Assembly: GCF_025698545.1 (NCBI RefSeq)
Contig: NC_068575.1
Location: 56,615,980 to 56,679,979, forward strand
Source: Gossypium raimondii
Lineage: Eukaryota > Streptophyta > Magnoliopsida > Malvales > Malvaceae
Direction of reading: 5' to 3'
DNA length: 64,000 nucleotides
Positions 1 through 11,313 of the stretch are shown one piece after another. Position 1 is the first letter of the stretch; each line of letters starts with the position of its first letter. Under the pieces are notes generated by a model. The model had not been told where the DNA came from, made no database searches, and was given only the letters and a program-made list of their open reading frames with translations. The translations under genes and the position numbers were made by a program.

Positions 1-2020
1 CTCTAAACGGCTAAACCCTTCTTCTCTTATTTTCTTGTTTAAGTTTAGCCTTTATTACATCAGAAATTTATTTCCCCTGCTAATGATGACGTCAATAATC
101 GGCTGGCTGTGGCCGAGGACTCAAAGTGAAAACTGAAAACTGATTTGAGTGATTTCTGGCTTTTCCGTTGAGCCTCGGGAGTAGCGGAAATGTAGGGAAA
201 ATTTTACATTTACCCCTTCAAGTTTTCATTTTTTGCATTTATCTCTTTAGTAGAAGGGAAAGAAGAAATGAATCAAGCTGGTAGAATTTGGAAGGTAGTT
301 GGTGGGAAGTAAAATTCAAGTTAGTTCGGTGGAGTTGGTCAAGAACATCTAACTTGCTTGGAATTCAATATTCTTGTAAAAGTCATATTTCAAAATAAGA
401 AAAAAAGTCCGAAAAATAGAATCTTCATGTTTCACATTTAACTTCTGCTAATAACATTTTGCGGTGCTAACAGACAATTGAACGTTTTAGGTTTGATTCT
501 CATTTCTTTGACTTAAATCAAACATATGTAAGTGCTTTCCAGAATTATTCCCCTTTTGGCTTGTGTACCTCTTCTTCAGTTCCATCTATATCCTACATCA
601 ATTTCATCCCTTTAGAGGTTCAATCTTCCAAGCCCTAGCTGTATTGGTGGTTGAAAAGAATGCGAGGATTTCTCAGTCTACGCTTTTTCGTCCTTCATTA
701 AAACAATTTGACTTTATTATTATTTTGGATAAGTAATTGGTTTTATTATGCCCAAAAAGCAGATGGTTGCTACAGTTTTACATCATCACACGACCTGAAC
801 AAAAATGCATAAAATAAGCTAGACGACAAATCCAATTTTTCAAGCGACCGACCTGCAATAACTGGCCATGAATGTCTTGAACCTACTCCTCATGGTTACA
901 CCATGCACGTTAAACACTGTTACTATGGCACAATAAACACGGGACGATGCAAAATTTTAATATTATTTTCTATGTCCGAAAAATAAGTATAAAATTCTGT
1001 CTTTGCTCAATCCATATTAAAAATATTGAACTCAAATTCGATTTGGTCCACTCGTATTAAATTTTTTATATAATTTAAAAAAATATATAATACATCAAAT
1101 ACATTAAAATAAATGTTTACTAACAAATTAAAAATACATTAAAAAAATTTATGCTTAAAGAACACTATAACAACAAAACAACAGCAATATAATAACAATA
1201 TGGTAGCAAAATAACAACAAAACAGCAGCAAAACAACAACGAAACAACATGAAAGCAACTAATTCGGACCGGGCTTGAACAAAAAGAAACTTACCTGAAA
1301 CTTGATCTATTTAAGAAATGGGCCTATTGTCCAAGCCCATTTTCTAAACTTATATTTCTGCTCAATCTCTATTAGTTTTTTAGACGGGTGTTCGAGTTCT
1401 AGCAGGTAGATCAACCCCAATTAGGCAAAGCATACATCTAACAATAGCAAGGAAACTGAAAAGTTTAAACAAGAGGCATAGGCATAGGCATAGCCATATC
1501 CATATCTAGCTTTAAGATGGGCCCCCAATGCATTAACCAGCGAAACCAGACCCATAGTGAGAAGGCCGAAATTTCTCTTAGGCAGTCCCCATATTTAGGG
1601 CCTCTCTCGTTTTGAGCTAGTCCCTTAATACTTAACACATTCATATTCCCTAACTCGAAATAATTAGTAGGATGGATGATCATTAGGCGTGACATGAACC
1701 ATGATTATAGTATTTTCACACTCAAAATACGGCTAATTTAATCTCCTTATTTTGACCTACTTGATTCTCTTCCTTGTAAAAAGAAACTAAAAATTATGAA
1801 CTAACAAGCTTCTTATAAATTTTTTGTAATTTATAATTTGAAGATAAAAGGAAACTAGAAAGGCCAATTTTGAATTCCAAGTTAACCCATCAGTCATCAT
1901 AGCCATAGGGTGTGCTTTGTTCTATAGTGGTGGACCGTGGGCCTACGCCCCCCAAAAAAAGAAAAACTTCAGCAAAAGGTTACCTATTCGACGCTTTGCT
2001 TCTCTGTCGCTGACTTGTTT
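1..2020. other. Intergenic, upstream of GIL1-type gene
   Basis: No gene is supported here. The sequence is AT-rich with short open frames that look like chance. It holds one copy of a dispersed repeat (about 958-1400, listed separately) and probably the distal promoter of the gene that starts near 2.0 kb. Confidence 0.5.
958..1400 (+). repeat. Dispersed repeat, copy A
   Basis: An AT-rich block containing a CAA-rich stretch (about 1170-1250) and the phrase ACCGGGCTTGAACAAA. Read in reverse complement, 13130-13450 shows the same order of motifs: ATTAAAATAAATGTTT, an AACAAATT segment, the CAA/AATAA-rich stretch, a CCGGGC motif, then CTAAACTTATATTT. The two are therefore diverged copies in opposite orientation. 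No clear terminal repeats or target duplication were seen, so the element class is unknown. Confidence 0.5.
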
Positions 2021-3089
2021 AATAATTTTGTCCGAAAATATTCCCCATCTCGTCCGGCTCCATCTCCGATCAGGTAAATTTCTTCTTCCACTCGAAAAAG
2101 CTAATCACTACCAAACCAAAAAATTACCTGCTTAACCATGGTCAGTGTAGGTCTTATATTACTGTACAATCATAGATTTGGAGTTTTAGTTGCTTGCTTT
2201 TTCCCTTTAAACTAAGGGTATTTTCTCTTTAACCTAAATATTGTTGTCATTACTGGAATCTTGTTTAGCTGAAGGGTTTTCTTATTAAGAATGTGTTATT
2301 TACCTCGTTTTCTCACCCAAATGATGAATTCTGAGTGGTTCCAGAATTTTATCATTTTCCTCTTAAAACTTTGCTTTTAGGGTTGTAGTGTACCTTATGT
2401 GATGAACTTCCAAAATGATTAATGATTAATTATTTGTTGCATATGTTTTAATCTATCATGCTCTTGGAAACAATTTAATTATTCATTACTATTGCTTTCA
2501 GGTTGAAGGTGATTATGTTTACTGGATATATCTTGGAGAGGGGCTGTGATCTTTTCAGGTATGCACAGGTCCTTACTCTTTTGTTATATATCTAGTTTGT
2601 GTCCCCGTAGAGTATTCAATTACCAAGATGTGTGCCTGATGACTTGGATCACTATGAAATTTCAACTGTATTTTTGTGTTCCTATTGTGTATGAAATATA
2701 TGTTAAATGTAGGGATCACCCTTTGTTGTTTATAATTTCCAAGTTACCATACAGCACAGAAATATCAGTCAAGTGATGCTGTGTGTTAAACCAGAAGTTA
2801 GATTTTAACTGAGAACTTGGTGAGTTCAATAAATATAGAGATTGCTCGGTGTTTGTATATTATGTTCTGTTTGAGTACTCGTTCAAATCTTAACCATGTC
2901 TAGAATAGCAGATCATGCTGAGAGCCATCTGTCTTTTGTATTTTGATGCTTTGCATCATATATGATATTCGTGAAAACTTGCTTAAGGTTTACTTACATT
3001 AGTAATGTTGTCCAAATTTGCAGGTGTTCTGGTAGCAGTAGCCTTTCTGAAAGATTCCATTTCAATTATCCCCTTGGTTGGTAACAACT
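2020..3089 (+). other. Probable 5' leader exons of GIL1-type gene
   Basis: Splice-like signals suggest a leader in three pieces: a first exon ending at 2073 (CAG before GTAAAT), a second at 2502-2558 (after TTTCAG, before GTATGC), and a third from 3024 (after TTTGCAG) running into the ATG at 3090. None of these pieces is obviously coding. This is inferred from splice consensus only; transcript data would settle it. Confidence 0.45.
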
Positions 3090-4358
3090 ATGCTACCGAC
3101 TGGGGCAAAAGATACTCATCTCCGTGATAGCAACAATCAAAAAGTCCACCCTCAACCCATGGAAGAGAGCATGAACCAGAACCCAGAAGCTGTGGAAGCT
3201 CTAATATCCAAATTATTTACGAACATCTCCTCCCTGAAGTCAGCTTATATTCAGCTACAAACTGCTCATACTCCCTATGACCCTGAAAAAATTCAAGCTG
3301 CTGATAAACTTGTAATATCTGAGCTGAAGAATATATCTGAACTGAAGCACTTCTATAGAGAAAAGAACCCCAAGCCAGTGTGTGTTTCTCCTCAAGATTC
3401 TCGTTTAGCTGCTGAGATCCAAGAACAACAGAGCCTGTTGAAAACCTATGAGGTCATGGTTAAGAAATTTCAGTCTGAAATTCAGAACAAGGATTCTGAG
3501 ATTCGACAGTTGCAGCAGAAAATTGAAGATGCAAACCAGAAGAGAGTGAAACTGGAAAAGAATATAAAGCTTAGGGGCTTGTCTATGAAGGAATCTGAAG
3601 GCTCAGGAGAAGAAAATGGATTCTTTCCTGCGGATTTGACCCCTGAGCTCTTCACATCAGCTGTTGAATCTGCTTACAAAGCTATTCATGATTTTTCTAA
3701 ACCATTAATCAACATGATGAAAGCTGCTGGTTGGGACCTTGATGCTGCCGCTGACTCAATTGAGCCCAATGTTGTTTATGCGAAGAGAGCTCACAAGAAA
3801 TATGCATTTGAGTCCCACATTTGCCAGAGGATGTTCAGCGGGTTTCAACAGGAGAACTTCTCCATTAAATTGGATAATGTTACAGTCAATAAAGAGAGCT
3901 TCTTCCAGCAATATCTGGCTCTGAGGGAGATGGATCCATTGGACATGTTGGGCCAGAATCCTGATTCCTTATTCGGGAAATTTTCCCAGAGCAAGTACCT
4001 GATGGTTGTTCATCCAAAGATGGAAGCTTCATTCTTTGGAAATTTAGACCAGCGTAATTATGTAACAGGAGGTGGGCATCCTAGGACTCCATTTTACCAA
4101 GCCTTTCTAAAATTGGCTAAATCTATTTGGCTTTTGCATCGGCTGGCTTACTCATTCAACCCTAACGTGAAAGTCTTTCAAGTTAAAAGGGGAAGTGAAT
4201 ACTCAGAGGTTTATATGGAAAGTGTAGTGAAGAATTTGATAATGGATGAAACCGATGAGAAGCCTAAGGTTGGGCTAATGGTCATGCCTGGCTTTTGGAT
4301 CGGTGGCAATGTCATCCAGAGCCAAGTTTATCTTTCCGGAATGAAGGTTAACGAGTAA
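3090..4358 (+). CDS. GIL1: GIL1-type DUF641 protein
   Basis: An intronless frame of 422 residues from the ATG at 3090; the longer open frame begins upstream at a TTG that is not a plausible start. Residues about 32-92 form the helical DUF641 block (starting EAVEALISKLFTNISSLKSA). Residues about 105-162 are charged and heptad-rich, a likely coiled coil. The C-terminal half (from about 180) carries HDFSKPLINMMKAAGWDLDAA and ends with the MPGFWIGG...QSQVYLSG signature. This order matches GRAVITROPIC IN THE LIGHT 1 and its relatives. In Arabidopsis GIL1 acts downstream of phytochrome to suppress negative gravitropism of light-grown hypocotyls. No signal peptide or membrane segment is seen, so a cytoplasmic or nuclear location is expected. 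Family assignment is strong; orthology to GIL1 itself rests on remembered sequence. Confidence 0.88.
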   Translation: MLPTGAKDTHLRDSNNQKVHPQPMEESMNQNPEAVEALISKLFTNISSLKSAYIQLQTAHTPYDPEKIQAADKLVISELKNISELKHFYREKNPKPVCVSPQDSRLAAEIQEQQSLLKTYEVMVKKFQSEIQNKDSEIRQLQQKIEDANQKRVKLEKNIKLRGLSMKESEGSGEENGFFPADLTPELFTSAVESAYKAIHDFSKPLINMMKAAGWDLDAAADSIEPNVVYAKRAHKKYAFESHICQRMFSGFQQENFSIKLDNVTVNKESFFQQYLALREMDPLDMLGQNPDSLFGKFSQSKYLMVVHPKMEASFFGNLDQRNYVTGGGHPRTPFYQAFLKLAKSIWLLHRLAYSFNPNVKVFQVKRGSEYSEVYMESVVKNLIMDETDEKPKVGLMVMPGFWIGGNVIQSQVYLSGMKVNE

Positions 4359-5910
4359 ATTACCAGCACTATGCAAATCTATCTAGAGTTCAATGAGTAA
4401 TACACGTATGGACTATTATAGTGTGCTGTTTGTCTTTGTGATTTGTTGTTATTGCTGTAGTCATGCAACTGTAATAATAATATTACGACATAGGAGCTCA
4501 CTGTTTGTTGTCAAAGTTCCTTTGTCTTTGTGTGCTTCAACTGTTCTTCTGGGTTTGATTGCCTGCAAGAATGCAGCAGACAGTCCATGATTTGAGCATC
4601 ATCTGTCTCTATGCTGCATTGGGACCTTAGATTACTGAAGAGCAGATGTAAGAAAGAGGTTATGGTGATGAAAACGTTGTTGTTCATCTCAAAAACGGTG
4701 TTTGATCATCAATGTTTACGTTTTCATGTTAAATGGTATTACTTGTTCTTTTCATCTGACTGCATAGATATGTACAAGCTGCTATTCTAGATAACAGATG
4801 TTGATCTATTCTATTGCATGTATTTAACATGTATACTACTGTTATTCAAAACTGACCCAGGACTCGGCTTTAGCTTACATGGTTAGTTTTGTTCTTATTT
4901 TTTTTATTTAATTTCAAACCCAGTTATTTATGTTGGAGCTTGAATTTGAATTAAAATTCTTTTATTATTACTTTAAAATATTAAAGAGTTTTGAATATGC
5001 TTATGAATTGCTTGAGATCAATCACAGTCCAATTAAAGTTTTTTTTTTCTTCTAAACCTCATATGATTAATTTGATTGTGCTAGTATTTCTATGTAAAGA
5101 GATTCGAGCCTTCAAGATTCAGCTTGGAAAAGCTATACCTTTTGATTGATTTTGTGGGTTTGATTTTGAGCAGAAACCACTCAATCACATGATCCATGAG
5201 TGCCATAAAATCAAGTAACTTAAACTAACCATAATTTTAGATGCATGTTCTTAGCTGGGTCCCTTGAACGAAGGATCATGTTGGCCACAGAAGCTTTAAC
5301 TAGTTGCGGTCGGCCATAGGCATCGCCGATAAACCAGTCATTTTTGTCAGAAGTCTAGTGCAAATCATACTTTTAGTTTAGTATTTGATGTTAAAGGAAA
5401 TTTTAGGTTTAGAAAAAATGTGTTTAAACAGTGTGATGAAAAAAATCATTTTGGTGTTTTGGGCATGTAGATAAAATGTGGGGTAAGAAATTAAAATCTC
5501 AAAAAGTACATGTTTAAAATAATTAAAACCTAAAAAAGTCAAAAAAAAATTAATATTTTCTTAGGTTCCTTTAATTGGACAATGTGTTTACTTATAGTTA
5601 GTATAAAAACAATGGTGATAAGACTAGATATTTTTTATCTATAACATTGTTTTTTTACTAAAAAAAACCTAACTCATAATTATATAACCCAAAATTTCAA
5701 CCAAAAAAACCAACATTTTGCACGGTGGATTTGTCTCATAATATACTGCAAAAGGAAGCTTCAAATAATGCGCTCCTAACGGCGATTTAACATAATCTGG
5801 GAGACATTTTCTTATTTATTCTACTTGCTTCGCTAAATTGACACTAAGTTTATTTGCTCTTAACTTCACGTAAATTGCAAGCTTAGCAATGGCTTCGCAT
5901 GCCACAAATC
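4359..5910. other. 3' UTR and intergenic
   Basis: The first few hundred bases are probably the 3' UTR of the GIL1-type gene. The rest is AT-rich with homopolymer runs and no supported gene or repeat family. Confidence 0.45.
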
Positions 5911-5914
5911 TTCT

Positions 5915-5923
5915 TTATATACT
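5915..5923 (+). promoter_or_regulatory. TATA box of PMEI-like gene
   Basis: TTTATATAC lies about 80 bases before the ATG at 5998, a normal plant TATA-to-start distance with a short leader. Inferred from motif and position only. Confidence 0.5.
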
Positions 5924-5997
5924 TTCCATATGCATTCATTCTTTGTCTCAAGTCTTAGTTCAAACCCTTCAAATATCAGCTTCCCCGTTTTTGACCA

Positions 5998-6645
5998 ATG
6001 GCCGAACTCCGTCTCTCCATGATGTTCTTCTTTCTCTTCATCTTCTTTTACATTAACCTCAGCACGGTTGAATCATCCATGGCTCGAGCCAGACATTTTA
6101 AACATCCGGATACCAAGGCCCTCATTGAGGTCTCGTGTCAAACCACTCTATATCCGGCCCTATGCATTAAATGTCTGGCCCGCTACGCCAACTCCAACGT
6201 TCGGAACGAGCAGCAACTGGCTCAGGTTGCCTTGACAGTGAGCCTATACAAGGCTCGTTCCACAAGGTCGTACATGTTGAAGGTGGCAAAAGAGCTGGAG
6301 TCAATAAAAGCGAAGGAGTGTCCAGCCCTGAGAGATTGCTTGCAACAAATAGATGATAGCATAAACCAGCTTAGCCACTCAATCAGAGAACTCCGCCGGT
6401 TTGATCTGAAAGCGGGGATGACCGATGACCTATTTTGGCACATAGATAATGTTGATACTTGGATTAGCGCTGCCCTAACCGATGCTAGCAATTGCGTGGA
6501 TGAGTTGCCGGGGCATAGGATGAGTAAAATGAAGGCCACCATTAAAGGTAAAGTAATGAACGTTGCACAGCTAACAAGCAATGCACTGGCCTTATTTCAC
6601 CGATATGCTGCTAGGTATCGATCTGCTACCAACAAGAAGCCATAA
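5998..6645 (+). CDS. Pectin methylesterase/invertase inhibitor-like protein
   Basis: A single-exon gene for 215 residues. Residues 8-25 form a hydrophobic secretion signal. The mature part carries the PMEI-domain cysteines: C47 and C56 (first disulfide pair, in a V-S-C-x8-C context) and C108 with C114 or C166 (second region). The segment around 155-170 (TWISAALTDASNCVDE) is the family's typical TWxSAALT...C block. Length fits the small apoplastic '21 kDa protein' inhibitors. Such proteins bind either pectin methylesterase or acid invertase in the cell wall; sequence reading does not say which. An extra cysteine (C59) lies close to C56. A type-I PME, which has the same fold as its pro-region, sits about 9 kb downstream on the same strand. 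Confidence 0.85.
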   Translation: MAELRLSMMFFFLFIFFYINLSTVESSMARARHFKHPDTKALIEVSCQTTLYPALCIKCLARYANSNVRNEQQLAQVALTVSLYKARSTRSYMLKVAKELESIKAKECPALRDCLQQIDDSINQLSHSIRELRRFDLKAGMTDDLFWHIDNVDTWISAALTDASNCVDELPGHRMSKMKATIKGKVMNVAQLTSNALALFHRYAARYRSATNKKP

Positions 6646-8124
6646 GGCAAAATGTGATGTGAATACATGATTGTTCTATTGGATTAGAGTGTGAATAACA
6701 TGAATTTAAAGGCATTACCCAATATGAGACATAAAAATTTATACTCAAAATAAACCATCATATTAACATCCAAATAGGCGTGTCGGGTTTCGTTATAAAG
6801 AAGACGTTTTGTTTTAGGGCCTTGAATTTTCTTCTCTTCTAGGCTTGATAAACATGGACAATTTTCAACTCTGGAATGGGTTTTTTGTATTTTCTTGTTG
6901 GGCCTATTTGTTTTCTTTTTCCTTTTGATTTCAACGGTGATTATTTCACTGATTATGATTTATAAATGGTTGGTAATCAATACTGATATTAATAGTATCA
7001 GTTTTCGAGTTTATTAATATTTCTATTTTCACATATATTTTTTATACAATATACCTTAATAAACTATACTATATATATGCATTTATATCTCAATTACAAT
7101 ACATTTATATGCAAATATAATTTTTAAAATTATTAATTAGGTTCAATAATTTAATTTAATAATTGTATTTTAAGTTTAAATGTGAGTTTGTCTTTACCTG
7201 TATAGAGTGATGATTAAATCTCTTGTTAGACATCCTTTAGACATTGGTTCAAATCCTGTCACCCCATTTCCTACCTCCAATATTATATAAAAAGAAGTTT
7301 AAATGAAAATTTAAAATGTTTAAAATAAAATCAATATTGACCAAAACACTCCAGAACAACCGAAATGCATCAAATTTTGACTGAACAATAACTTGGATTT
7401 TTTGATACTAATCAAGGATAAGAACGTTGCATACCAACTGATATAACCGATAACGATACAATATCGACTACTATAGTTATAACTCAAGTTTTTTCCCCCA
7501 AAACTCAAGCCCATTTAAACGTTTTATAAGAAGAATAAACCTACTTAATAATTTATTTAGTTTTTCACCATTGAAATTATGATTTATTCTCACATCTCCA
7601 TGTGTTTAATACATATAAAATATAGATAGTTATAACGTGTATGTATTAACTTTTCACATATATACATATTTGATGGAATTGTGATGTCTAAATAAGATAT
7701 TAGTTATATAGAAAGAGTCTGGGTATAGGAATGGAAAATTTTGTTTCTCAATTAAACTTGTCAACCAATTTGCACACCTAAAATTAAATTTGTTGAAGAA
7801 AAGAAAGTATGGAAGAAGAGAATTATGGTTCACACAGTGGCAAGAGTATCTGCTACAAGTCAAGTTAGTGGTGGAAGGTTGGGCTAGATGTCGATTTCTT
7901 GGAAAGTTCTCATTGTTTTGGTGAAGGGCTTTTGTAGTTATAGGTAAGGCTCTTAAACATGTGTTTATGGAGCTTTTATTGGTTTGCCCCTTAAGGGCAA
8001 GATAGGCCTTCTCATTAGGTCGATGATGTTTCTTTGTTAGGTCAGCTATGTAACTTGATGTGATGGAGTACAAAGCATGTGAGTGATAGATGATAGCCAT
8101 CTCGTCAAGAGAAGCTTACTAGTC
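6646..8124. other. Intergenic
   Basis: AT-rich DNA after the inhibitor gene. A 148-codon minus-strand frame (7654-8100) has no recognisable domain and is not called. The right edge is interrupted by the solo LTR; host sequence resumes at 10862. Confidence 0.45.
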
Positions 8125-8129
8125 AATGT

Positions 8130-10861
8130 TGTAATAGCCCGATTTTAGGCTTAGTCGGAACAGTGGTTTCGGGACCACAAATCCGACGAAAAAAAAAATG
8201 TAATGGCTTGAATTTTCAGAGGTGTCGGAACGGTGATTCGAGATCACTAAATTCGACAAATGGGTAGAAAATATTATTAATTTAGTAAGTATAAGTTAAA
8301 TATGAAGTTAGGAAAATTTTTGAAATAGTGAATAGTGCACTAGAAATAAATATTAAAATAATTAGAATCGAAATGAGGTATCAAGACCTCGGGATTTTAA
8401 ACTGAGCCATAAATATTTTTATAAATATTTATGGAGTGTTAAAAGTTAGTATTAAAGTTTCGTTAAGAAATTTTAAAGTTCGATAATTAATTGAACAAAA
8501 GGACTAAATTGTAACAAATGCAAAATTTTGGGAAATGATTAAATAGCTTAAATGATAAAAGGAAGAGGGTTTAAAGACAAATAGACCCAAGGTCTATTTG
8601 GGCTGGACGGCAGAGGCATGAAATCAGCAAGAAAGTAAGGAGAATTAAGGGCAAAATTGGAAAATTGCAAATTTTGCTTAATAAAGTTAGGACCCAAGTG
8701 GAATTATCTAGATTTCTCTTCATTTTTCTGAATTCTCATCAGCTAAAACACCATGGAAGGGCTTCTTCAAGCTGGTTCTTCATATTTTTATTACAAGTAA
8801 GTTCAATTCTTGACTATTTCTTGAAATTTTTGTATTTTTATGACTTTTACAACTAGGCCCACTTGTTAAATTCATTAGTTTTTGATTTTATGAAAGAAGT
8901 TGATATGAATATGTGCTGGAAGTATATGATGATTTAGCATGAAATTAGAGCTTTAAATTGTTCATATGCTGATTTTATTGAAAGAATTGAATAGAAAGTG
9001 AATGTTTGGGACCTAATAGTAAAAGAGTTTGAAGATAGAGTTATATGTGGAAATTCTGAATTTCAATAGTTGTGTAACAACTTATAATGTCTAGTAAAGT
9101 ACTAATTGAGAAAATTAGATTAATTGAGGGTTAATTGAGAAAGGACCGAATTGTATAAACTGTGAAATTTGGGGCAAAATGGAAATCAACATTTTGCACT
9201 AAAGCAGTTTTGGACAGCAGCAGTAGTGTAACTTTGAAAATCACCAAAAATTGTAGAGATTGAATTAGAGGATGAATAAAATATGAAACTAAAGCTTATT
9301 GAGTCTAGTTTCTTATAAAAGAAATGATGTGAGCAATGGAATTGTAAATCATGAGATATAATAGATTTTGTGAGACAAGGTCAGAATGAATTCGGGTTCC
9401 CTGTTCGACTTTGGAAAATCATTAAAATTGTAAAAAAAAATGATTATGAGTTATAGTTTATATGGTTAGAATCCTTAATGAGTCTATTTTAGAAGAAACA
9501 AGCTAAAACATCATCCGAATTCTGTACAATGAGATAATTAATTTTAGTGAAGAGTGGTCGGAACTGTCAGACAGCGAAACAGGGGAAACTTTAAAGAATA
9601 AACTGTACTATTTGGCTGAACCAAAAATTATGAAAATTTTATGGTATGAAGATATGTGAGTCTAATTTCAGGGAAAATTAACGGATCTTAATTTGGAGCT
9701 CTGTAGCTCGGATAAAAATAATTTAGTGACTCTGACTCGGATAAACAGCTTTGAATATACATGTTAGTGAATATTGAAATTATGGTTAATGTTGTTTAAG
9801 TGTGTTATACACATTAAGGATGTGGAATGGAGAGGAGGAGGAGGAAAATTGGGAAATATATGAATGATTCGTGTATAAATGGTCATATGTTTGATTATAA
9901 CTCATAAACGATGAAATATGAATGATGCTTATTTTTGTGCATTATTGGTCATGGTTTAAGCTCATGTGTGAAAATAAAGTTTCATAGTATGTGTGCATGG
10001 TATATTCAGTATATGATTTGGCATGAAATAATACCATGAATGGTTTATGAATTAACACATGTTGGTAAGCCCGATATATGAATAAATGATCAAATTGAGC
10101 GAACGCGGATTTGAGTACTTCTGATCAAGTGACAAAGTGATAAGTGGTAGCTTTAGCTACACTTATCTGATCAAGTGACAAGTGAAAAGTGATAAGTGAT
10201 AGCTTCGGCTACACTTATCTGATCAAGAGACAAAGTGATAAGTGGCTACAAGTGATAAGTGATCATACGTAAGACCATAGTTATACTATGGCAAAGTGAA
10301 AGTGAAGTACTCAATTTTCTGTGACCGTTCCCTAATTTGATTAAGGATGGTAAGTGACAAATGGGCCCGAAAGAATTAAAGTAAATGGATAAGTGGTAGT
10401 GTATTTATATCAGGACGATGTTGTTATTCAAACTAAAGTGATATTTTCATTGCTAAATTGAGAATTTCATAAATGTGTTATTGAATGGTATAATCAATAA
10501 ACATTGAGTTAAATGGTAAATACGTATTAGTTTTGAATTTGATGTCATTGAATTGTACGTGAATTAAATGGAAATTGCTAGTGATATGATTTAAATTATG
10601 AGCATGAGAAATTGCGAATTGAATGAAATGGAAATGAAGCATTAAATTGCATGAGTATGTATCGGGTCTCGCAGGCCCTAATTATTATGATTATAATATT
10701 TTGAGGATATATTGTGAAAAGTTATAGAAACATGTTTATTATTTTGAAAGTTTTAATTTTGATGAAATTTTATAACTCGGTTAAATACGTTTACAAGTGT
10801 ATGTGTTTTGGTAAGGCCTCGTACCCTATTCCGGTGTTGGATACGGTTAAGGGGTGTTACA
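8130..10861 (+). mobile_element. Solo LTR, 2.7 kb, TSD AATGT
   Basis: Begins TGTAATAGCCC and ends GGGGTGTTACA, with the same 5 bases, AATGT, at 8125-8129 and 10862-10866. TG...CA ends plus a 5-bp duplication are the hallmark of an LTR retrotransposon insertion, and no internal region or second LTR is present, so this is a solo LTR left by recombination. Near the left end GTGGTTTCGGGACCACAAAT matches, inverted, the right end of the solo LTR at 45674-48911, so both belong to one family. The orientation given is from memory of related plant LTRs that read TGTAATAGCCC to GGTGTTACA. Superfamily is probably Ty3/gypsy. Confidence 0.85.
10112..10268 (+). repeat. Tandem repeat inside solo LTR
   Basis: Two full copies and a partial third of a unit of about 66 bp built on TGATCAAGTGACAAAGTGATAAGTG followed by a short stem (TAGCTTTAGCTA or TAGCTTCGGCTA) and CACTTATC. 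ACTTATC and GATAAGT are reverse complements, so each unit could fold. Confidence 0.65.
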
Positions 10862-10866
10862 AATGT

Positions 10867-11033
10867 AGTGCTCTGGTTTGGCGTAGCCTCACCTTGTCTC
10901 TAAGCGAGACATTCATCTTTACGAAGTAGTCCTCTAACAATATTGTATGTACAACAATTGCCACCCAGTAAGGTGAGACTTCCTCCTAGACTAAGGGTTT
11001 TGGTGAGGTATCTCATTTGCTTATGTGGCACAG
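10867..11033. other. Unassigned host sequence between two insertions
   Basis: Continues the sequence interrupted at 8129. It has a more balanced base composition than its surroundings, but I recognise no gene in it on either strand. Confidence 0.3.
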
Positions 11034-11041
11034 TATAGAAT

Positions 11042-11305
11042 TAGGAGCAAAGTCAAAAAAAATAAAATTGGAGGGGGCAGGATAATGTTATACAACTTTA
11101 TGAGAATTAAAATACAATTTCACTATATTATTGAGTTACATTTTTGCAATTTTTAGGACTAAATCAAAATTTTATTATTTTGATGGGTCAAACTATAATT
11201 TTGTCATATATTACCTTGTAACTTGATAGATTTTAGGGGGTCTAAACCAAAATTTTCCAATTCTAGGGGGCTAGAGCCCCTACCTGCCTCCTCCCTTCGC
11301 CATTG
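11042..11305. mobile_element. hAT-like MITE, TSD TATAGAAT
   Basis: A 264-bp AT-rich non-coding block flanked by the 8-bp direct repeat TATAGAAT (11034-11041 and 11306-11313), the duplication size typical of hAT elements. The ends are imperfectly inverted: GGAGCAAAG on the left against TGGCGAAGG, read inverted, on the right. The element at 38106-38369 has similar ends (ATGGCGAAGTC). Confidence 0.6.
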
Positions 11306-11313
11306 TATAGAAT

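Noticed and set aside
3078-3089. Upstream TTG as the start of the GIL1-type protein
   Set aside because: Plant nuclear genes start at ATG; the ATG at 3090 is the first in frame. The same logic moves the SAUR start from 35219 to 35180.
7654-8100. 148-codon minus-strand frame with ATG
   Set aside because: No recognisable domain, uneven composition, and no conserved motif or promoter support; probably chance or part of an unrecognised repeat.
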